The position numbers and the translations under genes were made by a program. Source: Actinomycetota bacterium (GTDB taxonomy: Bacteria; Actinomycetota; Acidimicrobiia; Acidimicrobiales; Microtrichaceae). Taken from it: DNA of 9,074 nt. Location of the stretch: assembly GCA_005777415.1 (NCBI GenBank), contig SXMI01000176.1, positions 1-9,074 of the forward strand, given 5' to 3'. Numbering within the stretch: position 1 is the first letter of the stretch; each line of letters begins with the position of its first letter. The notes under the pieces are model-generated. The model saw only the letters and a program-made list of their open reading frames with translations. It made no database searches and was not told the DNA's origin. Below, one piece after another: positions 1 to 6,379 of the stretch.

Positions 1-141
1 CTCGAAGGCGCCGGTGGACGCACCCGAGGGCACCGCCGCACGTCCGACCGCGCCTGAGTCCAGCTCCACCTCGACCTCGACGGTCGGGTTGCCCCTCGAG
101 TCCAGGATCTCCCGACCCCACACGCCCTCGATCACGCTCAC
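1..141 (-). CDS. eno: Enolase (phosphopyruvate hydratase), N-terminal 47 codons only
   Basis: Enolase is the cytosolic glycolytic enzyme that interconverts 2-phosphoglycerate and phosphoenolpyruvate. The 47 visible codons read VSVIEGVWGREILDSRGNPT and continue through VEVEVELDSG to the PSGASTGAFE loop. These are two of the most conserved stretches of the family: the REILDSRGNPTVEVE strand and the flexible SGASTG loop that closes over the active site. A full enolase has about 430 residues, so roughly 90% of this one lies beyond position 1. The GTG start at 141-139 is supported by a GAGGAG Shine-Dalgarno six bases upstream and by the usual distance to the REILDSRGNP motif. It is the last gene of the co-directional run and sits 93 bp after the acyltransferase stop, the widest gap in the window, so it may have its own promoter. 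The family assignment is near certain; only the catalytic C-terminal barrel is unseen. Confidence 0.96.
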   Translation of the reverse strand, partial: MSVIEGVWGREILDSRGNPTVEVEVELDSGAVGRAAVPSGASTGAFE

Positions 142-147
142 GCAGCA

Positions 148-153
148 CTCCTC
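148..153 (-). promoter_or_regulatory. Strong ribosome binding site of eno
   Basis: The minus strand reads GAGGAG here, then six bases, then the GTG start of enolase. It is the only canonical Shine-Dalgarno in the window, and it decides the enolase start. The other genes start with weak or no such motif. Confidence 0.75.
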
Positions 154-234
154 AACGTCCGGGAACCGGCGGCATCCACGCCCGACCGGCCGTCCGGCGC
201 CTCGGCCGAACGGGAGTCCACCGTACCGCCTCGT

Positions 235-2289
235 TCAGCGCGACCCGGTGCTGCCCGCTGCGCTGCCGGAACTGCCGGAACTGCCGGCGCTGTCGGAGCC
301 GCCTGAGCTGCCGGTGCCGCCGCCGGTCTGGTCGCGACCGGTCGGGTCGCCGCCGGTCGGACCCGCGCCGGACGAGGTCGACGGGCCCGGCTCGATCGTC
401 GGCCCCCCGGTGATCCGGGCCAGCCGGTCCCGGATCAGCTCCGCGAAGGCCCGGGCGCCGTCGGGGTTGAGGTGTGACCCGTCGTAGGTGAACCACTCCG
501 GGTGTTCCTCGCCGACGGAGTACCAGTCGACGAGGACCGCCGTGGGGTGCCGGTCCGCCGCGGCGGCCAGCCGGCCGTTGACCAGGTCCTCCCACGGCCG
601 GTCGACCTTGGCGTTCACCAGCAGGACCGTCTGCTCGCCGGCGAGCTCGAAGAGCTCGTCGAGGTCCTCGTCGGTGAAGGTGCCGTTGACCCCGGCGTTG
701 ATCACCAGCGGGCCGGGGATCTCTCCGGCCTCGGCGTAGGAGTCCACGACCCGGAGCACCCCGTCGAACTGCCGGGAGACGGCGGCGTCGACCCGGATCC
801 CCGGCATGGCGTTCTGGAGCTCCTGCTTGGCGCCGAGCACGACGGAGTCCCCCACCAGCAGCGCGTTCGTCGGGGTCTGGCGGACCGCCGCACCCCGTCC
901 GGCCGCCACCGACTGGTCGATCTGACGGTTCAACTCGGCGGACGAGGCCGACAGGACGGTCGTCGTGGTCGCTGCGGCAGGATCGTCGGTCGGGGCTCCC
1001 GAGAGTGCGACCTCGTCGGCGAGGCCGGTCGCCTCCAGGGCGAGCTCGTCGCGAGCCGGGTCGCTCGCCGCCTGCTGCAGGCCCCAGGCGATGAGCACCG
1101 TCAGGGACAGGCCGATGCCACCGATGACGGCTCCCTGTCGCAGGGCGAAGGCGCGACGGTCTCCCCGACCCTGACGGAGGTCCTCCCACCAGCGCCCGAG
1201 CGCGCCGTGGCGGATCGGCAGCTCGACGTACCGGTACGAGGCCTCCGCGGCCGCCATGGTCAGGGCGATCCGCAGGACGAACAGGGGCCAGCCGTCGAAG
1301 GGGACGTCGATCCCCGGCCGGGTGACCATGAAGATCGGCCAGTGCCAGAGGTAGATGGAGTACGACCGCAGCCCCAACCACTGCAGTGGCGGCACGCCGA
1401 GGACGCGGCCGAGCCAGGCGGACGGGTGGACGAGCACGGCGATCACGGCGACGCAGACCAGGTCGAGGAGGAAGAACCCGCCCCGGTAGATGAACGAGTC
1501 GAAGGCGTTGACCCGGGTGAGGAACCAGACGATCAACGCCAGACCGAGCACGCCTGTGACGTTCATGGCGGCCACGGCGCCCGGGCCGGTCCGGCGGCGT
1601 TCCCGCCACGGCGCCCAGACCATCGCCAGCACGGCACCGAGCAGGAGCCCCGAGGCCCGGGCGAAGGTGTTGTAGTAGGCGCCCGACGGGTCCTCGAACG
1701 GGGTGAACAGGATCGCCATGTAGACCGCCGAGGCGACCGAGCAGGCGAGCAGGAACCAGCGGACGTTGCGGTGGGCGAAGCGGGCCACGGCCAGCACGAA
1801 CAGCGGCGGGAACAGCAGGTAGAACTGCTCCTCGATCGCCAGGGACCACAGGTGCTGCAGCAGCGGCGGGCGTCCGGCCTGCGCGAAGTACGACTGGTCC
1901 AGGTGGATCTGCCACCAGTTGCTCACGTACAGCAGGGCCGCGATCACGTCGCCGCCCATGCGGCCCGCGGCGTCCCGGTAGACCAGCAGCGAGGCGACCG
2001 AGACCACGGCGAGCAGCAGGTACAGCGCCGGGAGCAGCCGCTTCGCCCGCCGGGTCCAGAACCCGCGCATGGAGACCGCACCGTTCCGCTCGCGTTCCTC
2101 GAGCAGCAGCGTCGTGATCAGGAACCCGCTGCTGACGAAGAACACCTCGACACCGAGGAATCCCCCCGGCATCCACGAGACATCGGCGTGGTACAAGACG
2201 ACCGCCGCCACGGACACCGCCCGCAGCCCGTCCAGGCCCGGCTGGTAGCCGAGCTTGGGGGGCGCGGAGGCGCGGATCGTCGTCGTCAC
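235..2289 (-). CDS. OafA/YrhL-type membrane O-acyltransferase with C-terminal SGNH domain
   Basis: Predicted inner-membrane enzyme of 684 residues that moves an acyl (often acetyl) group onto an envelope polysaccharide, peptidoglycan or lipid; the acceptor cannot be told from sequence. Residues about 15-405 form the acyltransferase-3 domain. It has the PGLDGLRA start, His34 in the VLYH motif, the GGFLGVEVFFVSSGFLIT segment, the FWTRRAKRLLP basic motif (about 77-87), HLWSLAIEEQFYLLFP (146-161) and SYSIYLWHWPIF (309-320), with about ten hydrophobic helices. A linker leads to an SGNH hydrolase-like domain (about 470-625) with GDS (Ser482), NAGVNG (531-536) and DGSH (Asp603, His606), the expected catalytic set. 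The last 55 or so residues are Gly/Ser/Thr-rich and of low complexity. The start is GTG; the only nearby upstream ATG is out of frame. There is no clear Shine-Dalgarno. It lies 63 bp after the P450 gene in the same direction. Confidence 0.92.
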   Translation of the reverse strand: MTTTIRASAPPKLGYQPGLDGLRAVSVAAVVLYHADVSWMPGGFLGVEVFFVSSGFLITTLLLEERERNGAVSMRGFWTRRAKRLLPALYLLLAVVSVASLLVYRDAAGRMGGDVIAALLYVSNWWQIHLDQSYFAQAGRPPLLQHLWSLAIEEQFYLLFPPLFVLAVARFAHRNVRWFLLACSVASAVYMAILFTPFEDPSGAYYNTFARASGLLLGAVLAMVWAPWRERRRTGPGAVAAMNVTGVLGLALIVWFLTRVNAFDSFIYRGGFFLLDLVCVAVIAVLVHPSAWLGRVLGVPPLQWLGLRSYSIYLWHWPIFMVTRPGIDVPFDGWPLFVLRIALTMAAAEASYRYVELPIRHGALGRWWEDLRQGRGDRRAFALRQGAVIGGIGLSLTVLIAWGLQQAASDPARDELALEATGLADEVALSGAPTDDPAAATTTTVLSASSAELNRQIDQSVAAGRGAAVRQTPTNALLVGDSVVLGAKQELQNAMPGIRVDAAVSRQFDGVLRVVDSYAEAGEIPGPLVINAGVNGTFTDEDLDELFELAGEQTVLLVNAKVDRPWEDLVNGRLAAAADRHPTAVLVDWYSVGEEHPEWFTYDGSHLNPDGARAFAELIRDRLARITGGPTIEPGPSTSSGAGPTGGDPTGRDQTGGGTGSSGGSDSAGSSGSSGSAAGSTGSR
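263..298 (-). repeat. Four 9-bp tandem units in the acyltransferase 3' end
   Basis: On the plus strand the units are ctgccggaa, ctgccggaa, ctgccggcg and ctgtcggag: two identical and two diverged by two to three bases. On the coding strand they make the SSGSSGS-like tail of the acyltransferase. The pattern fits slipped-strand expansion of a flexible linker or tail and probably does not form an independent element. Confidence 0.6.
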
Positions 2290-2297
2290 CGGTCCAT
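2286..2297 (-). other. Three-codon ATG mini-ORF overlapping the acyltransferase start
   Basis: On the minus strand ATG GAC CGG TGA runs directly into the acyltransferase GTG start, sharing the four bases GTGA. Such an overlap can couple translation, but a three-codon frame can easily arise by chance and no Shine-Dalgarno precedes it. It also shows why the nearby ATG cannot be the gene's own start. Confidence 0.2.
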
Positions 2298-2321
2298 TCT
2301 GACCCGTCGGGCGACCTCGGA

Positions 2322-2334
2322 GGCGGTCACCGCC
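2322..2334. repeat. Short inverted repeat between the P450 and acyltransferase genes
   Basis: The sequence ggcggt-c-accgcc is a perfect 6-bp inverted repeat around one central base. It lies in the 63-bp gap between the P450 stop and the acyltransferase start. It could be a small operator or part of an RNA hairpin. There is no following T-run, so it is not an intrinsic terminator. In DNA this rich in G and C such a palindrome may be chance. Confidence 0.25.
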
Positions 2335-2352
2335 GGTCGGACGGGATGCGCC

Positions 2353-3567
2353 CTACCGGGGCGTCAGCTCACAGGAGTACGAACTCACCGAACGGGCGAA
2401 GATGTTCGGCTCCACCACGCACTCGCTGAGCGGCACCGGGGCGTGGAACCGGCGGGTCAGCTCGGCGAAGAGCATCCGGAGCTCGAAGCGTGCCAGGTTC
2501 GCCCCGATGCAGAAGTGGGTGCCGAACCCGAACGCCACGTGCGGGTTGGGGCTGCGGGTCACGTCGAAGGTGAAGGGATCCTCGAAGACGTCCTCGTCAC
2601 GGTTGGCCGACGGGTACGCCAGCATGATCCGGTCACCCTCGGCCACCTCCTGATCGCCGATGCGGGCGTCGCTCGCCGCCGTGCGGAAGAAGTTGTTGAG
2701 GGGGGTCACCCAGCGGATCAGCTCCTCCACGCCGGTGGCGACGACCTCGGGGTCCCGGCCCATGCGGTCCCACTGGTCCGGGTGGTCGGCCAGGATCCGC
2801 AGGCCGTGGGCGATGACTGTGCGGGTGGTCTCGGCCCCGCCGGCGATGAACAGGCCCACCTCGTCGATGAGCCGCTCGTCGTCGTACCGCTCGCCGCCCG
2901 GCAGCTCCGCGTTCGTCCACGCCGACACCAGGTCGTCCATCGGACAACCCCGCCGCTCGGGCACGATCTCGGAGAGCAGCGTGGCGAACTCGATGATCGC
3001 CGTGAACGACCCCTCGGCCGCGTCCTGGTCCCGCAGGATCATGTCGTAGCGCATGAGCCGCTCCGACCAGGTCTTCACGTCCGACCAGCGGTCCTCCGGG
3101 AACCCGAGCAGCCTGGCCGTGAGCCGACACGGCAGCTGCGCCGCCAGACCGTCGACGACGTCGAGGCGTCCGCTCGCCTCGACGGGGGCCAGCAGGTCGT
3201 CGATCGTCTCCCGGAGCCAGTCCTCGTGGAGCCGCACCGCCTTCGGCGTGAACCGGTTCGACACGAGCCGCCGCTGGGCGGCGTGGTCGGGGTCGTCGAG
3301 TGCGATGATGTTCCGCTCCTGCGGGGGTGCCCACGACCGGTACCCCCGGCTCGAGACGAAGGTGGCGCTGTTGCGTTCGACCTCGAGCACGTCGGCGTGC
3401 CGCGTGACCGCCCACAGGTCGTTGGCCCGGTCCCGGTACACCGGCTCGTTGGCCCGCATCCACGTGAAGGCCGGGTGGGGGTCCACCTGGTAGAAGCCCG
3501 GGTCGAGCAGGTCGACCTCGAGACGGTCCGCCTCGGGACGGCCGGTGCCGGTCGTTGCAGGAGTCAC
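2353..3567 (-). CDS. Cytochrome P450 (CYP142/CYP125-like, soluble class I)
   Basis: Heme-thiolate monooxygenase of 404 residues, the usual size of a soluble bacterial P450. It needs electrons from a ferredoxin and its reductase, neither of which is in the window. Landmarks in order: WMRANEPVYRD near residue 36, resembling the start of mycobacterial CYP142; ALDDPDHAAQRRLVSNRFTP (89-108, C-helix region); the I-helix AGGAETTR (242-249) with the acid-alcohol pair Glu246-Thr247; the K-helix ExxR at Glu282/Arg285; and the heme loop FGFGTHFCIG (346-355), where Cys353 is the iron ligand. All invariant residues are present, so it should be active. Mycobacterial CYP142, CYP125 and CYP124 oxidise sterol side chains or branched lipids; a hydrophobic lipid or sterol substrate is therefore plausible but not shown. 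The GTG start at 3567 gives the expected N-terminus; a GAGG lies only two bases before it. It follows the inositol phosphate synthase by 44 bp. Confidence 0.95.
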   Translation of the reverse strand: MTPATTGTGRPEADRLEVDLLDPGFYQVDPHPAFTWMRANEPVYRDRANDLWAVTRHADVLEVERNSATFVSSRGYRSWAPPQERNIIALDDPDHAAQRRLVSNRFTPKAVRLHEDWLRETIDDLLAPVEASGRLDVVDGLAAQLPCRLTARLLGFPEDRWSDVKTWSERLMRYDMILRDQDAAEGSFTAIIEFATLLSEIVPERRGCPMDDLVSAWTNAELPGGERYDDERLIDEVGLFIAGGAETTRTVIAHGLRILADHPDQWDRMGRDPEVVATGVEELIRWVTPLNNFFRTAASDARIGDQEVAEGDRIMLAYPSANRDEDVFEDPFTFDVTRSPNPHVAFGFGTHFCIGANLARFELRMLFAELTRRFHAPVPLSECVVEPNIFARSVSSYSCELTPR

Positions 3568-3611
3568 GGCCTCAGTCTGCCCCAGCGCGACGCCGGCGGG
3601 GGCCCGCGGCC

Positions 3612-4913
3612 TCAGGCCTCGGTGTGGGTGACCGGCTCCTCGCCCATCCACTCCCGCAGCGTGTTCTTCAACTTGATCTGCTGGATGAAGATGTCGTGCT
3701 CCGGCGACACCCCGCCGGTTGGGTGGGGCGACTTCCAGTAGAAGCTCAGCCACTCCTGGACCCCCGACTGCCCGGCGCGCTGGGCCAGGTCCAAGAAGAG
3801 CGCCAGATCCAGCACGATCGGCGCCGCCAGGATCGAGTCCCGGCACATGAAGTCGACCTTGATCTGCATCGGGTAGCCCATCCACCCGAAGATGTCGATG
3901 GCGTCCCACCCCTCCTTGTTGTCACCACGGGGCGGGTAGTAGTTGATCCGCACGACGTGGTCGATGTTGCCGTAGAGCTCGGGGTACACCTCGGGCTGCA
4001 GGATCGTGTCGAGCACGCCGAGCTTGGAGACCTCCTTGGTCTTGAAGTTCTCCGGGTCGTCGAGCACCTCGCCGTCGCGGTTGCCCAGGATGTTGGTCGA
4101 GTACCACCCGCGCATGCCGAGCATCCGGGCCTTGTACCCCGGCGCCAGGATCGTCTTCATCAGCGTCTGGCCGGTCTTGAAGTCCTTGCCCGTCACCGCC
4201 ACCCCGTTCCGCAGGGCCAGCTCCTCCATGCACGGGAGGTCGATCGACAGGTTCGGCGCACCGTTCGCGAACGGGACGCCCGAGACCAGCGCCGCGTAGG
4301 CGTAGATCTGACTCGGCGAGATGTTGTCGTCGTCGGCACGCAGCCCGGCCTCGAACGACTCGACCGTGGCGTGCACCTCGGAGGGCTCCTGGTACGCCTC
4401 GGTGGAACCGCACCAGACCATCACGAGCCGGTCACAGGACTGCTCGACCCGGAACCGTTCGATGTCCTCGATCACCTGCTGGGCCAGGTCCCACTTGTCG
4501 GTCCCGGTCTTCACGCGCACCCCGTCGAGCCGCTTGACCCAGCGCTGGTCGAACACCGCCGGCATGGCGACGACCCCTTCGAGCTCGGCCGACAGCGGGG
4601 CCAGGTCCGACTCGTCGAGGACGCCACAGGTCCGGGCCGCCTCCAGGGCGTTCGCCGAGATCGGGTCCCAGCCCCCGAAGACCAGGTCGTCGAGGGTCGC
4701 CAAGGGCACGAAGTCCCGGATCAGCGGGTTGCGACCCTCCTCGCGGCGGCCCAGTCGGATGTGGGCCATCTGCGCCAGCGATCCGATGGGCTCGGCCAGG
4801 CCCCGGCGGGCGGCGAGCACCCCGGCGTAGGCGGTGGACGCCACCGCCCCCATGCCGGGGGTCAGGATCCCGAGGCGTCCGGAGGCGGGAGCGATGGCGA
4901 GCGGTTCGGGCAT
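3612..4913 (-). CDS. ino1: Inositol-3-phosphate synthase, long (about 430-residue) type
   Basis: Cytosolic NAD-dependent isomerase-lyase that turns glucose 6-phosphate into 1L-myo-inositol 1-phosphate, the first step to inositol, phosphatidylinositol and inositol-based solutes or thiols. The 433 residues show a dinucleotide-binding start, LGILTPGMGAVAST (14-27); RNPLIRDFVPLA (61-72); VWCGSTEAY (166-174); the active-site stretch TGKDFKTGQTLMKT (241-254) with Lys243 and Lys246; NILGNRDG (274-281); FKTKEVSK (290-297); GDNKEGWDAID (330-340) with Lys333; and CRDSILAAPIVLDL (357-370). These match the conserved lysine-rich catalytic core of the synthase family. The protein is longer than the roughly 360-residue Ino1 of mycobacteria and streptomycetes, so a different subfamily is likely. 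ATG at 4913 is ten bases past the mazG stop; an in-frame GTG three codons upstream (4922) is an alternative. No good Shine-Dalgarno is seen, suggesting translational coupling to mazG. Confidence 0.94.
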   Translation of the reverse strand: MPEPLAIAPASGRLGILTPGMGAVASTAYAGVLAARRGLAEPIGSLAQMAHIRLGRREEGRNPLIRDFVPLATLDDLVFGGWDPISANALEAARTCGVLDESDLAPLSAELEGVVAMPAVFDQRWVKRLDGVRVKTGTDKWDLAQQVIEDIERFRVEQSCDRLVMVWCGSTEAYQEPSEVHATVESFEAGLRADDDNISPSQIYAYAALVSGVPFANGAPNLSIDLPCMEELALRNGVAVTGKDFKTGQTLMKTILAPGYKARMLGMRGWYSTNILGNRDGEVLDDPENFKTKEVSKLGVLDTILQPEVYPELYGNIDHVVRINYYPPRGDNKEGWDAIDIFGWMGYPMQIKVDFMCRDSILAAPIVLDLALFLDLAQRAGQSGVQEWLSFYWKSPHPTGGVSPEHDIFIQQIKLKNTLREWMGEEPVTHTEA

Positions 4914-4923
4914 GGCGAGCACT

Positions 4924-6375
4924 CTAGGCCCCCGCAGGGTCGGGCGACCCCGGGCCCCACGATGCAGGGTCGGGCGACCCCGGGCCCCACGATGCAGGGG
5001 CCGGGCGACCCCGGGCCTCACGATCCCGGAGCTCCTGTTCCAGCCGTCGGGTCCGCAGTCGGAGCGCGTCCTCCGGGTCCACCCCGGCGGCACGGGCCAC
5101 CTCGACCACCGCGGCGAGCGCCTCGGCGACCGCAGCCGGGTCCCCGGGCGACTCGAGGAGCGCCGAGACCCCGGCACGCAGCCCGGGGGCCGAGTCCGCC
5201 AGCCCGTGCGCCGACGCCTTGGCCGACACCGCCCGGGCCCGCGCCAGCGCCGGCAGGTCCCGCGGGATCCCGTCGAGGGCCGAGGTCCGACCGGGCTCAG
5301 CCAACTTGGCCGCCTCCCACCGCCGGTGCGCCTCAGCGGGGTCGAGCGGACCACCGGTGGAGCCGTCGAGGTCCGCATGACGGCGGCGGAGCTTGTCGTC
5401 GATCCCCGACACGACGTCGACGTGGGAGAACCAACCCGCCTCCTCGGCGAGGGTGGCGTGCAGGACCACCTGGTACAACACGTCGCCGAGCTCGGCGCAG
5501 ACCTCGTCCGCCCCGTCACCCGTCTCCGGGTCGTACTCGTCGATCGCCTCGAACAGCTCGTAGGACTCCTCGAGCAGGAAGGGGCGCAGCGATCCGTGGG
5601 ACTGCGCCGCTTTCCAGGGGTCGCGACGCCGCAGCGTCGTCACCAGGTCGACGAGGCGCAGGAACTCCCCCGCCAGCGGCGCCCCGAGCGCCGGCACGAA
5701 GACCGAGGTGAGGTGGTCGGCGTCGGCGAACCGGTCGAGGTCCGCCCACGCGACCCGCTGCACCCGCTCGTCCGGGAGGCCCAGGTGGTGCAGCACCGTG
5801 ACCTCGACCCCGGGGTCCTCGTCGACGGACAGCTTCATGTCGGACAGCACGAAGGGGTGGTCGCACTGGGCGACGAGGAACGGCCCGGCCGACCCGGCAC
5901 TCCGCTCGGCGAAACGGTGTCCGTCGACCAGGTGCACGCCGAGCTCCACGGGGTCGATGCCGAGCCGCACCCAGGCCAGGTCCACGAACGACAGCGCCGG
6001 GTGCAGTCGGACCCGCACCCTCGGGTCGGCCAGCAACAGCTCCACCGTGCGCTCGGCCACGACCGGCGAACCGGGCACGGCGTAGACCACCGGCCCGTCA
6101 CCCGCAGCCAGATCGACCAGCGACTCGACGACGGACCCGTACACCTCGTCGAAGGATGACGACTGCTCGTAGCGGTCGTCGAACGACGGGGCCGCAGCCA
6201 GGGCCGGGACCTCGGCCACGGCGGGGTGCCGGGACGTCCGCAGCCGGAGGGTCGCCGACGAGGCCAGCAGGTCGAGCGTGCCGGCGGTCAGGAGGTCCGA
6301 ACCAGCGGGACCCAGACCGACGACGTCGATGACGGGTGGCCCGGGTTCGTCGGCGCCGGGGTCGGCCGGAACCAC
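4924..6375 (-). CDS. mazG: MazG nucleoside triphosphate pyrophosphohydrolase with N-terminal tetrapyrrole-methylase-like domain (YabN type)
   Basis: House-cleaning enzyme that splits NTPs or dNTPs to NMP and pyrophosphate. Of 483 residues, about 15-225 form a SAM-dependent tetrapyrrole-methylase-like domain, as in Bacillus YabN, with VVGLGPAGSDLLT (18-30) and YAVPGSPVVAERTVELL (98-114). The MazG domain follows at about 245-340: SLRPFLLEESYE with Glu269, Glu270 and Glu273, then EVCAELGDVLYQ with Glu295 and Asp298, the EExxE...ExxD magnesium-binding set. The usual CPWD motif reads DPWK here. The second MazG repeat (about 370-455) keeps LDGIPRDLPAL and AGVDPEDALRL but lacks the acidic catalytic residues, so it is probably structural. 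The end holds a duplicated ASWGPGSPDP encoded by a 30-bp repeat. The GTG start at 6375 comes four bases after the stop of the lipoprotein gene. Without it the methylase glycine loop would be lost, so it is the likely start despite a poor Shine-Dalgarno. Confidence 0.93.
   Translation of the reverse strand: MVPADPGADEPGPPVIDVVGLGPAGSDLLTAGTLDLLASSATLRLRTSRHPAVAEVPALAAAPSFDDRYEQSSSFDEVYGSVVESLVDLAAGDGPVVYAVPGSPVVAERTVELLLADPRVRVRLHPALSFVDLAWVRLGIDPVELGVHLVDGHRFAERSAGSAGPFLVAQCDHPFVLSDMKLSVDEDPGVEVTVLHHLGLPDERVQRVAWADLDRFADADHLTSVFVPALGAPLAGEFLRLVDLVTTLRRRDPWKAAQSHGSLRPFLLEESYELFEAIDEYDPETGDGADEVCAELGDVLYQVVLHATLAEEAGWFSHVDVVSGIDDKLRRRHADLDGSTGGPLDPAEAHRRWEAAKLAEPGRTSALDGIPRDLPALARARAVSAKASAHGLADSAPGLRAGVSALLESPGDPAAVAEALAAVVEVARAAGVDPEDALRLRTRRLEQELRDREARGRPAPASWGPGSPDPASWGPGSPDPAGA
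4934..5024. repeat. Three-copy 30-bp palindromic tandem repeat at the mazG 3' end
   Basis: Copies lie at 4934-4963 and 4964-4993 (identical, 30 bp) and at 4994-5024 (31 bp, with one extra base and a few changes). Each unit contains gggtc-gggc-gaccc, a 5-bp stem with a four-base loop, followed by a cccggg palindrome. The two perfect copies encode ASWGPGSPDP twice in MazG. The extra base in the third copy shifts the frame, so that copy reads DREARGRPAPA instead. The array ends about 20 bp before the ino1 start. A partial match, gtcgggcgacctcgg, occurs at 2306-2320 between the P450 and acyltransferase genes. Confidence 0.85.
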
Positions 6376-6379
6376 CGGA

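Noticed and set aside
142..234. Terminator or promoter between the acyltransferase and eno
   Set aside because: GC-rich inverted sequences are present but no T-run follows. A TACGGT (minus strand, 225-220) resembles a -10 box, but no -35 element is visible.
152..2176. Minus-strand 674-codon frame overlapping the acyltransferase
   Set aside because: Shifted-frame shadow rich in Arg, Gly, Pro and Ala; the overlapping frame carries all the acyltransferase and SGNH motifs.
3568..3611. Terminator after ino1
   Set aside because: Short GC stems (such as gcggg/cccgc) have no T-run and fall within what GC-rich sequence gives by chance.
502..3741. Plus-strand open frame of 1079 codons spanning the acyltransferase and P450 genes
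   Set aside because: It lies antisense to two clearly recognised genes and the gap between them, has no recognisable motif and is rich in Arg, Gly, Asp and Val. Long antisense frames are common at this GC content.
3568..3909. N-terminal extension of the P450 frame upstream into ino1
   Set aside because: It would overlap the end of ino1 and has no P450 homology; starting at 3567 gives the normal length of 404 residues.
4934..5024. CRISPR array
   Set aside because: The 30-bp copies are directly abutting with no spacers and lie inside a coding region.
4914..5519. N-terminal extension of the inositol phosphate synthase frame far upstream
   Set aside because: The extension runs through mazG in another frame and has no family match; family proteins start near the ATG at 4913.
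3555..5711. Plus-strand open frame of 718 codons antisense to ino1 and mazG
   Set aside because: It covers two strongly conserved genes on the other strand, and its C-terminal half is a Pro/Arg/Gly run typical of a shadow frame.
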